A stretch of 64,000 nt of DNA from Liquidambar formosana (taxonomy: Eukaryota; Streptophyta; Magnoliopsida; Saxifragales; Altingiaceae): NCBI GenBank assembly GCA_039720395.1, contig CM077820.1, positions 18,063,923-18,127,922 of the forward strand. Reading direction: 5' to 3'. Position numbers and translations under genes: made by a program. The notes beneath the pieces were generated by a model. The model saw only the letters and a list, made by a program, of their open reading frames with translations. It searched no databases and had not been told where the DNA came from. Shown here one piece after another: positions 34,841 to 47,188 of the stretch. Positions within the stretch are counted from its first letter, which is position 1; every line of letters begins with the position of its first letter.

Positions 34841-37593
34841 CTTGCCTGAAAAACCTCATAAGCAAAAAAAAAAATCTTTTTCAAAACCATTTTTATAAAT
34901 AAAGAAATATTGAAAAAGATTTGAAATGATTTTTAAACACTAATCTGGTCTTTTATCAGATAAGGTCGGTGGTCCTTAGTGTTCAGTTAGTGTTGTACGC
35001 CTTTGTGTCAATTCCTTCAGCAGCACGGGCAGGGACTTTGATTCCACAGGAAAATCGAGGACATTACAAAACAAATCATAGGGAAAAACTTAAAAGTGAT
35101 CATAGGAAGACCTCACAGATATTGCATTTGACATCATTATCTTCTCTGCCAAAGCCCATGGTTCCTATTTTTAGAGGTGTAGTTTCATAGATGCTCCTTT
35201 TAAAGCATTTCGCCACTGTTTCTTCAGTTAGAGCTATGCTCACGTTACCCATCCTCTCTTCTAGAGCTAATAATTCCTGTCATGTAGCATTAAAATAGAG
35301 TAAGGTAAGGTAAGAATAGCTAAATATCACATTTTACCGGATAAAACAATGTTAGCTCTAAACCTATCAATAAAGGCCTGTTTGAACATCCCACAAAAAT
35401 TGAATTGTTTAATCATGTTCTGCTTATAATTTGGTTAACAAATCCTTTGTTCTGAATAGGGAATCTAAGGGAATGGAATCCATAATCTTTAATGACACTA
35501 AAAAATCTGAGCAACATTATATGAATCCTAGTTTGGTCTTATAACATCAATGAAGCTGATGGATCCAAATTTCTTTTACTCATGGCCCCATTCAAGATGA
35601 TGGATTTGTACCTTTAATGCTATGTAAAATACAATGGAGTGATCCAATCTCCAGAGGACAACCAAATAGGCCTTGCTTCATTGTTTATATTATTAAGTTT
35701 TCAACTGAAATCTCCATGTTAGTAATAATTTTTTCAAACAAAATTGAGATACACGTCATAAAAACTAGAAGCCAAGAAGAAAAATATAATGGGAGAACAT
35801 AAGAAAAATATTTTCAAAAAATTAAATGCAAATTAAACCATAACACTATCAAAAATCATAACAAACCTCGTATGACATGTTATCAATATCTAGTCTCATG
35901 TCTCTATGCTGATCAATATATATAAGCTAAAAATAGTATGAGCTAGGTATAAGCTATTAGTTGAGGCTTACAAGAGAGATGAGTTTGTGAGGGTTTCCTA
36001 GGAGATTTGTGGAGAGGTGAGGGAGAGAAGGGAACACCCGGGGAGCACAGAAACAAGGTATTGTTTTAGGTTTCAAGTTTGGGGTAGACGTTGAGCATTT
36101 GGAAATGGGGATTGTTTCAAGGATCGGGAGTGGTGTCATGTATTCTCTATCCTCTATAATTTGTCTATGGTTATACTAGTTTTTCTTGCTTTAAATATGC
36201 TTGCATCAATTGTTTCTGTGAAGGGTTCTATATTTTGTCTTATATTTTCTTATCTTTGGCAGATTGGTACATTAAAAAATGATATAGTGAAGCCCTTTGA
36301 CAGTATCGAGAAATATGGTATGTCCTCTTTTTTTTTTTTTTTTTTTTTTGGGAAAAGAAATTCTGTGTATTTTGATATTCTTCTTCTATTCTATAACTTG
36401 TGGGTTTTTGTGCTCTTTTCTTTGTTATTGTAATTTACCTCTTGAGCTGCTACTTGAACTTTTTAAGTTATTGAATTAGATTTTTTTTTCCTACTTGCAT
36501 ATGTATTTTAGAATTGCCATGCATTTAATAGATCATGAAGACATGAATGAAGCCCACTTTTGATAACTATGCCTAACTAAGACCTTGTAATATATTGATT
36601 GATCGTTTCCTTTTTACATAGGCTTCGAAAGTTATGATCATATTTCTAGTACCCTGAACCACATTATTGATAGTAGTAGAAGCTTCTTTCATTGTAGAAG
36701 GGATGATGATTATTCAAGATGCTTTCTAGTTCCTAGTCTTATCACTTAAATGCTTTCCATGAACTTCTAATAGTTTTTCTTTGGTTCTTCTTAAATCCTA
36801 GTACACTTTTAAATCTTATAAAACCTAACTTATTCACAAAGGAAGAATTTATCCAGCTTATGGGTTTCGAATAGGTTGACTCATTGACCTAACTAGATAA
36901 TCCGTATGATGTATGATTGGTGAAATATAAAAAATAAAATAAAATTGGAGATATTGTCATTTTTCCAAGTCTAATATAAAATGGGTCTGGATCTGAATCT
37001 TAAATTAATAGCAGTTGCCATATGCAATTCATTGAGGAAATATCATTGTCTGAATATTTGATTCTCTTTTAGTTAGTCTCTCTCTCTCACTTTCTAATTT
37101 TCTTTGTTTCTTTGCAATGTTTTATAGGAGTAGATTGTTGTTAATCAGCTGGAATTTCTTGCATTTTGGATGCTTTAGTATCTTTGGAGTAAATGGTTGC
37201 TAATCAGCTGGAATTTTTGTATTTTGGATGCTTTTAGTATCTTTGTTGATTTACTTCAAAATTTGTAATGACATTTTGGAAGGTTGAAGGTTGAAGGCTT
37301 TAATTTGTAATGACATTTTGGAAAAGGTTAAAGTTTGAAGCTTTTAATATAGTGATATGGATGCTTTAATATCTTTGTTGATTTATTTTCAATTTATAAT
37401 GACATTTTGGAAGGTTGATATTTTGGATGGCTTCATTAGTTAAATGAATGTTTAAAGTTTGGGTTTGAATTAATTTAGATAAGTTTGGGATTGAGATATC
37501 ATATTTTGGATGGTTTTATTACCTTAAATAGGGTACAGGTATAAGTCACCATGAAAAAGACAGATTTCTATTTAATATATATATAAGTTATTG
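34841..37593. other. Non-coding region with minor direct repeats
   Basis: No gene recognised. A T run lies at 36330-36348. At 37127-37420 short blocks recur: AATCAGCTGGAATTT twice and TTTGTAATGACATTTTGGAA about three times. It may be part of the interior of the CACTA element that ends at 38620. Confidence 0.35.
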
Positions 37594-38412
37594 CAACGAC
37601 AAAGTCGTTGCGATAAATAATATTTTTAATTAAAATAATTCTTTCTTGCAACGGGAAGGGTCGTAGCAATAAGTTATTGCCACGGGAACGATTGTAGCAA
37701 TACCTTATTGCAACGCCAAAGTCGTTGTGATAAATAATATTTTTAATTAAAATAATTCTTTGTTGTAACGGGAAAGGTTGTAGTAATAAGTTATTGCCAT
37801 GGGAAGGATTGTTGCAATAACGTATTGCAACGCCGAAGTCGTTGCGATAAATAATATTTTTACTTAAAATAATTCTTTCTTGCAACGGGATCGAGGGTAG
37901 CAATAAGTTATTGCCACGAGAAGAATTGTTGCAATACCTTATTGCAACGCCAAAGTCGTTGCGATAAATAATATTTTTAATTAAAATAATTCTTTCTTGC
38001 AACGAGAAAGGTTGTAGCAATAAGTTATCGCCACGGGAAGGATTGTTGCAATAACATATTGCAACGCCGAAGTCGTTGCGATAAATAATATTTTTAATTA
38101 AAATAATTCTTTCTTGCAACAGGAATTAGCGTAGCAATAAGTTATTGCCACGACAAGAATTGTTGCAATACCTTATTGCAACGCCAAAGTCGTTGCGATA
38201 AATAATATTTTTAATTAAAATAATTCTTTCTTGCAACGGGAAAGGTTGTAGTAATAAGTTATTGCCACGACAAGAATTGTTGCAATACCTTATTGCAACA
38301 CTGAAGTCGTTGCGATAAAGAATATTTTTAATTAAAAATATTATTATTTTTAGGTATATTGCCACAACAATATTGTTGCAATACTTTTTCGCAACAAAAC
38401 AAAAATTGATTG
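37594..38412. repeat. 117-bp tandem array, seven units
   Basis: The palindromic core GCAACGAC-AAA-GTCGTTGC marks units at 37594, 37711, 37828, 37945, 38062, 38179 and 38296. Every step is exactly 117 bp. Units alternate between a CCAAAG and a CCGAAG core (a 234-bp dimer), with matching alternation in the lead-in (ACCTT versus AACGT or AACAT). 117 is divisible by three and the minus strand lacks stops, which yields an incidental 39-residue repeating frame. The last unit is divergent. Confidence 0.92.
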
Positions 38413-38620
38413 CAACAATAAAACCGTTGCATTAAATGGAGGTATATTGCAACGAAATTGGTATTGCAACGATATTTGTTGTTGCAATAACCTATTACCA
38501 CGGAGGTTTTTGCAACGGATTGCAACGGTAGTGTTGTCGTTGCAATAGGTATTTATTGCAACGACTTTGAGGTTATCGCAACGACTTTTACCGTTGCGAT
38601 AGATGCTTTTTCCTGTAGTG
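37594..38620. mobile_element. CACTA (En/Spm) transposon, right terminal region
   Basis: The right end reads TTTTTCCTGTAGTG, i.e. terminal CACTACAGGAAAAA on the minus strand, ending at 38620. Inside it, motifs like CGTTGCAATA and TTGCAACGAC recur in both orientations, as expected for the subterminal binding sites of CACTA transposase. The junction AAGGCAACCCTCCCC lies inside a unit of the 3.05-kb array, whose intact copies read CCCCTGAAAGGCAACC. No left terminus was found in the window, so the element is either long or truncated. Confidence 0.75.
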
Positions 38621-39375
38621 AAGGCAACCCTCCCCAAACTAGAACATCCCAGCAACAGCAAAAAGATCCACCAAACAAGCCCCAAGCATGGAAACTTAAA
38701 GTCCATTCATATAAATCCCCAAGCACAATAATGGAAACTTAAATTTTATTGTACTAGCTAGTCACAAATTAAATTGAAGAAATCATGTTCCCAAATATTA
38801 TAATATTGGTATTCGACACTTTTTGTATGGGTTTAATTATAGAGACGGGTGGTTTAAATATAGAGTAGGTATCACAAGATTTGAAGGATCTAGGGTGCAA
38901 ACTTAGTTGGAATGTTAGATTTTCTTTTATGCCCCTTCTCCTTCTCTAAAAAAACAAATAAATAAAGTAAATAGTGGCATGTAGTAAAAAGTCGCCCCAT
39001 ATATTATTCATCTCCAGTATCTTATTGGTACATGGTAAACAAAAAAAAAAACTTAAAGTATGGAAGAACTGGGTAGGTGAAGAAATGGGTGAAGCTCCTC
39101 ATGCAATTAAAGCGCAACGATGCCAAACTGTTTGACTTGTTTTCAAAACTCTTGTGCTATATTTATGGAACAAAGGTGTGGAGAGGAGTCCCTTAACAGT
39201 CGTATCGAGGCATCGCTTCCCTAAGTGCACCAAATTGCGGCAACAAATGATGTCGAGATCCAATACTCTCCTGAATACACTAGCAAATATTTTTCTCCCA
39301 CAATGAGGGACCAACCTTTTTCCACTAATTAAGTACATAAATGATCTCTTCTCGAGAGATATAAACCTGCAGTTG

Positions 39376-39507
39376 TCATGGCGTTCGCACAACTGCTTTA
39401 GATGCAAGCCCAGCCTTGATCAACATTGGACTACCTGCCTCGATTAACATCGCACTACCTGCTAAGAACAAGACTACCAAGGTGTATAGGCTGTGGAGCT
39501 TCGTCTT
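39376..39507 (-). pseudogene. Signal-peptide mini-ORF, unit 0, start codon lost
   Basis: The frame reads TKLHSLYTLVVLFLAGSAML, then IEAGSPMLIKAG, and stops after VVRTP. Where other units have ATG, this one has AAG. A 24-bp internal duplication repeats ATGTTRATCRAGGC. A TATA-like box lies 86 bp upstream (39593-39600). A different frame across 39099-39419 (SRLGLHLKQLCERHDNCRF onward) is open for about 107 codons, which hints at an old frameshift. Confidence 0.45.
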
Positions 39508-39592
39508 ACTACGAAAAGGAATACTGTTGCTTTTCTTTTGTTGTAATAGGACACTGAGTGTTTGGATGGAAATAGATCATGAAATAATGTTG

Positions 39593-39600
39593 TATTTATA
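39593..39600 (-). promoter_or_regulatory. TATA box of the mini-gene, unit 0
   Basis: Minus-strand TATAAATA, 86 bp upstream of the ancestral start codon. The spacing is the same in units 1, 2 and 4. Confidence 0.5.
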
Positions 39601-41085
39601 GCTGCAAAATGGTTTTAAATATGCTTCCAAACATTTTTTTACCGTTGATGTTGCATTGAATTGGCTTTTACTAGTCTTCATTCATTACAATTTCTTTTGC
39701 ATGTTATTAAACTGTTCATAATAAATTGATGAATGAAATAATTATGTGCTTTTCTTTTCCTGAAATCAGGAAATACATAAAGAATGAAACAACAAAACAC
39801 ATTGGGCACTTGATATTTGTCAACTATACTTCAGAAAACATCCCCAGAATCATGTTGTTCGCGAGAATTATTAGCTACGAATTTTTTTCCTACAATTTTT
39901 TTGCCACAAGATACCAATATACCGATTCCTATATAAACATCAAAATGTTAGTTTATTTTTCACCTGGAATATTGGTACCAAAAAAAAAAAAAAAAAAGGC
40001 TTCCAAATAGGGTTTTTTTTTAATTAAAAAAATTTTAGAAAGTTATGTTTCTGACGCTAATTGAACACTAGTTTATTATGTAATTGGTCAACATTTTTTT
40101 GTTCTTTTTATTTCTTTGTTTATTCAATTTTTTTTCCTAATAGGGTATCTATACTATCTGTTCGATTAATACCTAACACACAGATAAGGCCATTGCCGAC
40201 ATCACATTAGTTGACCCTCAAGATAATTAATCATCTAATAACCAACCCCAAACAAATGAAATTAATATATCGTCTGACATTTTCATCTCTTAACCTCATA
40301 AATAGAATGAAACAAACATGGAAAAAGGTCCCAACACGTTCTGATAAAGCTTATTTCCCGACCACTACATCTCATTTTGTCCGGCCTTGATCCCATTTAT
40401 TGATCACTATACTAAATTACAGGCCCCGTCTAAAAAATTTAGTAATTCTCATGCCATCAAATCGAAAATTCAATATTAATTTTCATGAAGCTTGGTAAAT
40501 TCGAACTTGGACATGGTGCATAAGTCTAGATGAAGTTCAATTATCTTGCTAAAACATTGGACACATTTACAGTTAATTAGAGATTTGCTAAACGAAGTAT
40601 TTGTTTGAGAATTAAAATGCTAAACTACACTAAATAACAACTCAATAGCATTATTTTCTATTGTAAAAATGACAAAGTAGTAACAGAATCTAAATGATGA
40701 AATTTTTTGTTGTGAACCCCAAAAATAAAAAAGAAAAAATAGTCCATGCCATATGAAATTGGTGAAAAGAGCAACTAGATGTAATGTTTCCCATTCAAAA
40801 TAGTTTTAGTTTAGGCGTTAGTTATGTTTGAAACATCTGTAGTTATGTTCGAAACATCTGGCTACAACACATGAATAAAGCAACTTAACAAATCTGATAC
40901 CTTCTTACCTAAAAAATCCTTCAATTTCCATAGGATTACAAAATATATTGACTTTAATTAAACAGCAGCATTAATTTACCATGAAATTAATACTCTAAAT
41001 GAGTTTGAATTCGTATCAAGGTAATAATAGGGACAAGTGAGTGCTTTTCTGAAAAAGGTTCTCAAATTAAAGAGTTATAAAGTTC

Positions 41086-41745
41086 GTTTTTTTTTTTTTT
41101 TTTTAATGAGCAAACCGATATTTTAAAAAAAGGAAAAGGTAAATAAATAAATAAATAAATAAATAAACACCTAGGGAAGGACAACCATGGAAAAAAACAC
41201 CAAAAAAGAGCTACACAGAATGAACCGAAAAACCCCTATCCAAAAACAAAGCCCAAAACACCACTACAAGAAAAGAAAACAAGAAAAACACCCTAATAGA
41301 ATACTACCACACCCCAAAAGGAACTCGCCTGACCACTCCAACAATTGCAAGACAATACCCAAAAAGAATACAGCAAACTACACAAGGAAATTGCCTACCC
41401 GCACTAGCAATTGCAAACAATATAGCCATGATGATAACTTATAATGAGCAAAGAAGATTGCAATCCACCATGTTGATTCTTCACAGCTGATCTTTCCTAC
41501 CAGTCCACATTTCCCTCAACAAGCTCAACTTTCACTTTACAAAAAAGGCACTAGCTCCAGCCACACACCAACTGTCAACATCTGCCAAAAGCTACATAAA
41601 CCATTGAAACACTGATCAGAAAAAATCCAACAAAGAACACGAGCAGCTACCGCACCCCCCTGAAAGGCAACCCTCCCCAAACTAGAACATCCCAGCAACA
41701 GCAAAAAGATCCACCAAACAAGCCCCAAGCATGGAAACTTAAAGT
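41086..41745 (-). mobile_element. LINE 3' end (5'-truncated), unit 1
   Basis: On the minus strand it ends CTTTTTTTAAAATATCGGTT, then TGCTCATT and a poly-A tail, the usual 3' end of plant L1-type LINEs. Upstream are broken frames rich in Phe/Val/Leu. No reverse transcriptase or endonuclease motif is left. The upstream border near 41745 is approximate. The same tail starts each array unit (44098, 47189, 56098, 59162), so it predates amplification. Confidence 0.55.
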
Positions 41746-42436
41746 CCATTCATATAAATCCCCAAGCACAATAATGGAAACTTAAATTTTATTGTACTAG
41801 CTAGTCACAAATTAATATGAAGAAATCATGTTCCCAAATATTATAATGTTGATATTCGACACTTTTTGTATGGGTTTAATTATAAAGACGTGTGGTTTAA
41901 ATATAGAGTAGGTATCACAAGATTTGAAGGGTCTAGGATGCGAACTTAGTTGGAATGTTAGATTTTCTTTTATGCCCCTTCTCTTTCTCCAAAAAAATAA
42001 ATAAATAATTAAATAGTGGCATGTAGTAAAAAGTCGCCCCATATATTATTCATTTCCAGTATCTTATTGGTACATGGTAAACAAAAACAAACTTAAAGTA
42101 TGAAAGAACTGGGTAGGTGAAGAAATGGGTGAAGCTCCTCATGCAATTAAAGCGCAACGATGCCAAACTGTTTGACTTGTTTTCAAAACTCTTGCGCTAT
42201 ATTTATGGAACAAAGGTGTGGAGAGGAGTCCCTTAACAGTCGTATCAAGGCATCGCTTCCCTAAGTACACCAAATTGCGGCAACAAATGATGTTAAGATC
42301 CAGTACTCTCCTGAATACTCTAGCAAATATTTTTCTCCCACAATGAGGGACCAACTTTTTTCAACAATTAAGTACATAAATGATCTCTTCTCGGGAGATA
42401 TGAACCTGCAGTTGTCGTGGTGTTCGCACAACTGCT

Positions 42437-42547
42437 TTAGATGCAAGCCCAGCCTCGATCAACATTAGGACTACCTGCCTCGATTAACATCACACTACCA
42501 ACTAAGAACAAGACTACCAAGGTGTATAGGTTGTGGAGCTTCGTCAT
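42437..42547 (-). CDS. Signal-peptide mini-ORF, unit 1 (36 aa)
   Basis: MTKLHNLYTLVVLFLVGSVM, then LIEAGSP and a different tail ending WACI, because the 24-bp duplication is out of frame here. The N-terminus is a textbook signal peptide: Lys-His then a Leu/Val core, so the product would be secreted. No Cys pattern typical of defensins is present. A TATA box is 86 bp upstream. Function unknown; possibly decayed. Confidence 0.4.
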   Translation of the reverse strand: MTKLHNLYTLVVLFLVGSVMLIEAGSPNVDRGWACI

Positions 42548-42632
42548 ACTATGATAAGGAATATTGTTGCTTTTCTTTTGTTGTAATAGGACACTAAGTG
42601 TTTGGATGGAAATAGATCACGAAATAATGTTG

Positions 42633-42640
42633 TATTTATA
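42633..42640 (-). promoter_or_regulatory. TATA box of the mini-gene, unit 1
   Basis: Minus-strand TATAAATA in GCTATAAATACAACATT, 86 bp upstream of the ATG. Confidence 0.5.
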
Positions 42641-44150
42641 GCTGCACAATGGTTTTAAAGATGCTTCCAAACGTTTTTTTACCGTTGATGTTGCAATGAA
42701 TTGGCTTTTACTAGTCTTCATTCATTACAATTTCTTTTGCATGTTATTAAACTGTTCATAATAAATTGATGAATGAAATAATTATGTGCTTTTCTTTTCC
42801 TGAAATCAGGAAATACATAAAGAATGAAACCACAAAACACATTGGGCACTTGATATTTGTCAACTATAGTTCAGAAAACATCCCCAGAAACATGTTGTTT
42901 GCGAGAATTATTAGCTAGGAATTTTTTTCCTACAGTTTTTTTGCCACAAGATACCAATGTACCGATTCCTATATAAACATCAAAATGTTATTTTATTTTT
43001 CACCTGGAATATCGGTCCCAAAAAAAAAAAAAAACTGGCCTCCAAATAGGGTTTTTTTAGAATTAAAAAAATTTTATAAGGTTATGTTTCTGACGCTAAT
43101 TGAACACTAGTTTATTATGTAATCGTCAACATTTTTTTGTTCTTTTTATTTCTTTGTTTATTCAATTTTTTTCCTAATAGGGTATCTATACTATCTGTTC
43201 GATTAAGACCTTACACACAGATAAGGCTATTGCCGATATCACATTAGTTGACCCTCAAGATAATTAATCATCTAATAACCAACCCCAAACAAATGAAATT
43301 AATATATCGTCTGACATTTTAATCTCTTAACCTCATAAATAGAATGAAACAAACATGGAAAAAGGTCCCAACACGTTCTAATAAAGCTTGTTTCCCTGCC
43401 ACTACTTCTCATTTTGTCCGGCCTTGATCCCATTTATTGATCACTATACTAAATTACAGGCCCCATCTAAAAAATTTAGTAATTTTCATACCATTAAATC
43501 AAAAATTCAATATTAATTTTCATGAAGCTTGGTAAATTCGAATGGACATGGTGCATAAGTCTAGATGAAGTTAAATCATCTTGCTAAGACATTGGACACA
43601 TTTATAGTTAATTAGAGATTCGCTAGACGAAGTATTTGTTTGAGAACGAAAATGCTAAAATACACTAAATAACAACTCGATAGCACTATTTGCTATTGCA
43701 ACAATGACAAAGTAGTAACAGAATCTAAATGGTGAAATTTTTTGTTACGAACTACGACAAAAATAAAAAAAATAGTCTATGCCATATGAAATTGGTGGAA
43801 ATAGCAACTAGATATAATGTTTCCCATTCAAAATAGTTTTGGCTTAGGCGTTTGTTGTGTTTGAAACATCAGGCTACAAGACATGAATAAAGCAACTCAA
43901 TAAATTTGATACCATCTTACCTAAAAAATCCTTCAAATTCCACAGGATTACAAAACATATTGACTTTAATTAATCAGTAGTATTAATTTACCATGAAATT
44001 AATACTCTAAATGGGTTTGAATTCGTATCAGGGTAATAATAGGGACAAGTGAGTGCTTTTTAGGAAAAGGTTCTCAAACTAAAGAATTATAAAGTCCTTT
44101 TTTTTTCTCCTTTTTTTGATGAGCAAACCGATATTATTAAAAAAGCAAGA

Positions 44151-45609
44151 GGTATCCACACGTAGTTAGAGCTTGAAGTCCTTTCCTTCTTTCCCTTGTT
44201 CATGCTAGAACAGGAGAAGAGAGGAGGGAGAGAGAGAAAGAGCTCTTGAAATTTTTGGCCTGCACTTGGGAACCTCCAAAGTGTGTTCAAGTGATGATGT
44301 CATCACATCATTGGAGGCTTTAAATAGCCTCCAACAAGGGCCGGCCAAGGGGAGTCTTCTAACCCTAATGGGTTTTGTGTAATTACTCCTAATTACACAA
44401 TAACCCCTCTAGTTTATATCTCATACAAACTTGCCCCTTAAGAACAATTCTTTTATTCACTCATGCCTTTTGTCTCATAAACTTTCAAGCTCCCTTAGCA
44501 TGATCAGTGTGTGACCCATTGGTTTCACATCATCAAATAGTAGGGATAGCACGAGGTGTGCACAATGGAACTCTTTCCATTAAGGGTCTAATTGGAACTC
44601 CTTCCAATTCCTTAATTGATTATAACTAATTTATATCAATTAGGGTTTCTACTAACCATGAGTAACACCTAGCATATGGCTCATAGTGTGGTCCTTAATG
44701 AGGTGAATAGTTATCTTTCAAAGAACCCTTCTATTATAGTTTATAGGTAACGATTACATCCTTCCATCTACACAATGTCTCCAATTGGACTAATAGGACA
44801 TGGAATTCTATCAAGTCCGTAGTTCAATTACTTTATACTCATTTATGAATATCAACTCAATAATGAACTTATGGAAACTCCTTTCCATATTCATTCCACC
44901 ATGGGCCCATGGATTTAATGAGTCATATCACTAAATGATATATGAAACATTCTCTCTCTTTTTCCTGAGAGTGATAGATTCCTTGTTAATTACTCACATG
45001 CCTTCACACACATAGCAGTAGGGCTAATGAACACCCCTGCAGACCCATGATTAGGATCTGCACTTAGTGTTATCAAACTTCTAAAGATACGTGCATAAGA
45101 CAACTATGGTGTCTTAGGTCTAAGGATAACTTGTACCACTATAACAATGAGAAACTGATTGACAGGCAGGTTAAAACTCCATTCAATTTATCTCATATCT
45201 TTGGTCACATTTAGTGTACCTATTCTTATAATAGGCACCCACTTGTTGGTTGTAGTGTCTATACACAAATAGCTTGAGACTAGCTATCCTCATATAGAGT
45301 CAACCTAACAAGTGCTAGTTCTATGGTTCATTACTATCCATCATAGTGAACCTTCAACTAGGAATGCTTTAGGAGTTTAGTACAGAGATATATCTATAGT
45401 CTCAAAAATTACAACTCTTTGTAATTCCATATTCTCAACTCTAACTCCATAGACATATTATGTAAATATAAATGATGCATATGAACATAATAGAATAAGC
45501 CTTTTTAGTAAATCAATAATAAATGTGACATACATAAATAAAATCAAATGATTTTTCCTAATCCCTAAACAATCATCTTTATGATTGGCTCTAGGGCATA
45601 ATCCTAACA
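44151..45609 (-). mobile_element. Truncated solo LTR, same family as 3604-13286
   Basis: From GGTATCCACAC to CCTAACA it follows the 1.66-kb LTR, but lacks about the first 215 bp. The left flank is a LINE tail (GATATTATTAAAAAAGCAAG). The right flank is the middle of a mini-gene (CTACCAAGGTGTATAGG). The flanks do not match a simple insertion, so about 1.4 kb of the array unit plus the LTR end were deleted. Many differences from the young LTRs show it is older. Confidence 0.8.
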
Positions 45610-45643
45610 CTACCAAGGTGTATAGGTTATGGAGCTTCATCAT
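45610..45643 (-). pseudogene. Signal-peptide mini-ORF, unit 2, cut by LTR
   Basis: Reads MMKLHNLYTLV and then runs into the LTR. The TATA box at 45729-45736 is intact. The LTR fusion gives an open chimeric frame to 45458, which is not meaningful. Confidence 0.55.
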
Positions 45644-47188
45644 ACTACAATAAAGAATATTTTTGCTTTTCTTTTTTTGTAATAGGACACTGAGTGTTCG
45701 GATGGAAATAGATCACGAAATAATGTTGTATTTATAGTTACAAAATGGTTTTAAAGATGCTTCCAGACGTTTTTTACCGTTGATGTTGCATTCAATTGGC
45801 TTTTACTGTTTTCATTCATTACAATTTATTTTGCGTGTTATTAAACTGTTCATTATAAATTGACGAATGAAATAATTATGTGTCTTTTCCTGAAATTAGG
45901 AAATAAATAAAGAATGAAACAACAAAACACATCGGGCACTGGATATTTGTCAACTATATTTGAGAAAACATCCCCAGAAACATGTTGTTTACGAGAATTA
46001 TTAGCTAGGAATTTTTTTCCTACAGTCTTTTCGCCATCAGATACCAATATACCAATCCCTATATCAAGATCAAAATGTTTTTTTTTTTTCACCTAGAATA
46101 TCGGTCCAAAAAAAAAAAAGGCTTCCAAATAGGGTTTTTTTAGAGTTAAAAAATTATTATGAAGTTATGTTTCTGCCGTTAATTAAACACTAATTTATTA
46201 TGTAATCCGTCAACATTTTTTTGTTCTTTTTATTTCTTTGTTTATTCAATTTTTTTCCTAATAGGGTATCTATACTATCTGTTCGATTAATACCTTACAC
46301 ATAGATAAGGCCATTGCTTACATCACATTTGTTAACCCTCAAGATAATTAATCATCTAATAACCAACCCCAAACAAATGAAATTAATATATCGTCTGACA
46401 TTTTAATCACATAACCTCATAAATAGAAAGAAACAAACATGGAAAAAGGTCCAATCATGTTCTGATAAAACTTGTTTCCCGGCCACTACTTCTCATTTTG
46501 TCCGGCCTTGATCCCATTTTTTGATCACTATAATAGATTACAAGCCCCGTTTAAAAAAGTTAGTAATTTTCATACCATTAAATTGAAAATTCAATATTAA
46601 TTTTCATAAAGCTTGGTAAATTCGAACTTGGACATGGTGCTTAAGTCTAGATGAAGTTAAATTATCTTGCTAAAACATTGGACACATTTACAGTTAATTA
46701 TAGGTTCGCTAAACGAAGTATTTGTTTGAGAACGAAAATGCTAAAATACACTAAATAACAACTCAATAGCATTATTTGCTATTGTAACAATGGCAAAGTA
46801 GTTATAGAATCTAAATGATGAAATTTTTTGTTATGAACTATAAAAACAAAAAAAACAAAAAAACAAAAAGTAGTCCATGACATATGAAATTGGTGAAAAT
46901 ACTAGGATGTAATGTTTCCCATTCAAAATAGTTTTGGCTTAGGCGTTAGTTATGTTTCAAACATCAGGCTAAAAAACACGAATAAAGCAACTCAATAAAT
47001 CTGATACCATCTTACCTAAAAATCCTTCAAATTCCACAGGATTACAAAATATACTGACTTTAATTAATTAGCAGTATTAATTTACCATGAAATTAATACT
47101 CTAAATGAGTTTGAATTTGTATCAAGGTAATGATAGGGACAAGTGAGTGGCTTTTAGAAAAAGGCTCTCAAAATAAAGAATTATAAAG
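45610..47188. repeat. 3.05-kb tandem array, unit 2 (truncated)
   Basis: Resumes inside the mini-gene and runs to the next LINE poly-T. The missing part was lost with the LTR-associated deletion. Confidence 0.8.

Larger units (their letters stand above)
38621..41085. repeat. 3.05-kb tandem array, unit 0 (left part cut by CACTA)
   Basis: From AAGGCAACCCTCCCC to the poly-T at 41086 the sequence parallels the later units at roughly 90-95% by eye. Missing is the first ~480 bp (most of the LINE tail), replaced by the CACTA end. It contains a decayed signal-peptide ORF (39376-39507). Confidence 0.85.
41086..44150. repeat. 3.05-kb tandem array, unit 1
   Basis: Begins with the LINE poly-T and 3' tail, continues through the mini-gene and ends at the next poly-T (about 44098) plus about 50 bp of the next LINE tail, where the truncated LTR interrupts. 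The start-to-start distance to matching points of unit 0 is about 3044 bp (38621 to 41665). Confidence 0.85.

Noticed and set aside
37568..38119. 183-codon open frame on the minus strand
   Set aside because: It is the 117-bp transposon repeat read through; repeated 39-residue blocks arise only because the period is a multiple of three.
41259..41275. CACTACAAGAAAAGAAA, resembling a CACTA terminus
   Set aside because: Other array units have CACTAAAAGAAAAGCAAA at the same place, so it is a point variant in the LINE tail, with no matching opposite end.
45458..45643. 61-codon minus frame beginning MMKLHNLYTLVVLG
   Set aside because: Chimera of the truncated mini-gene and the solo LTR; only the first 11 codons belong to the mini-gene.
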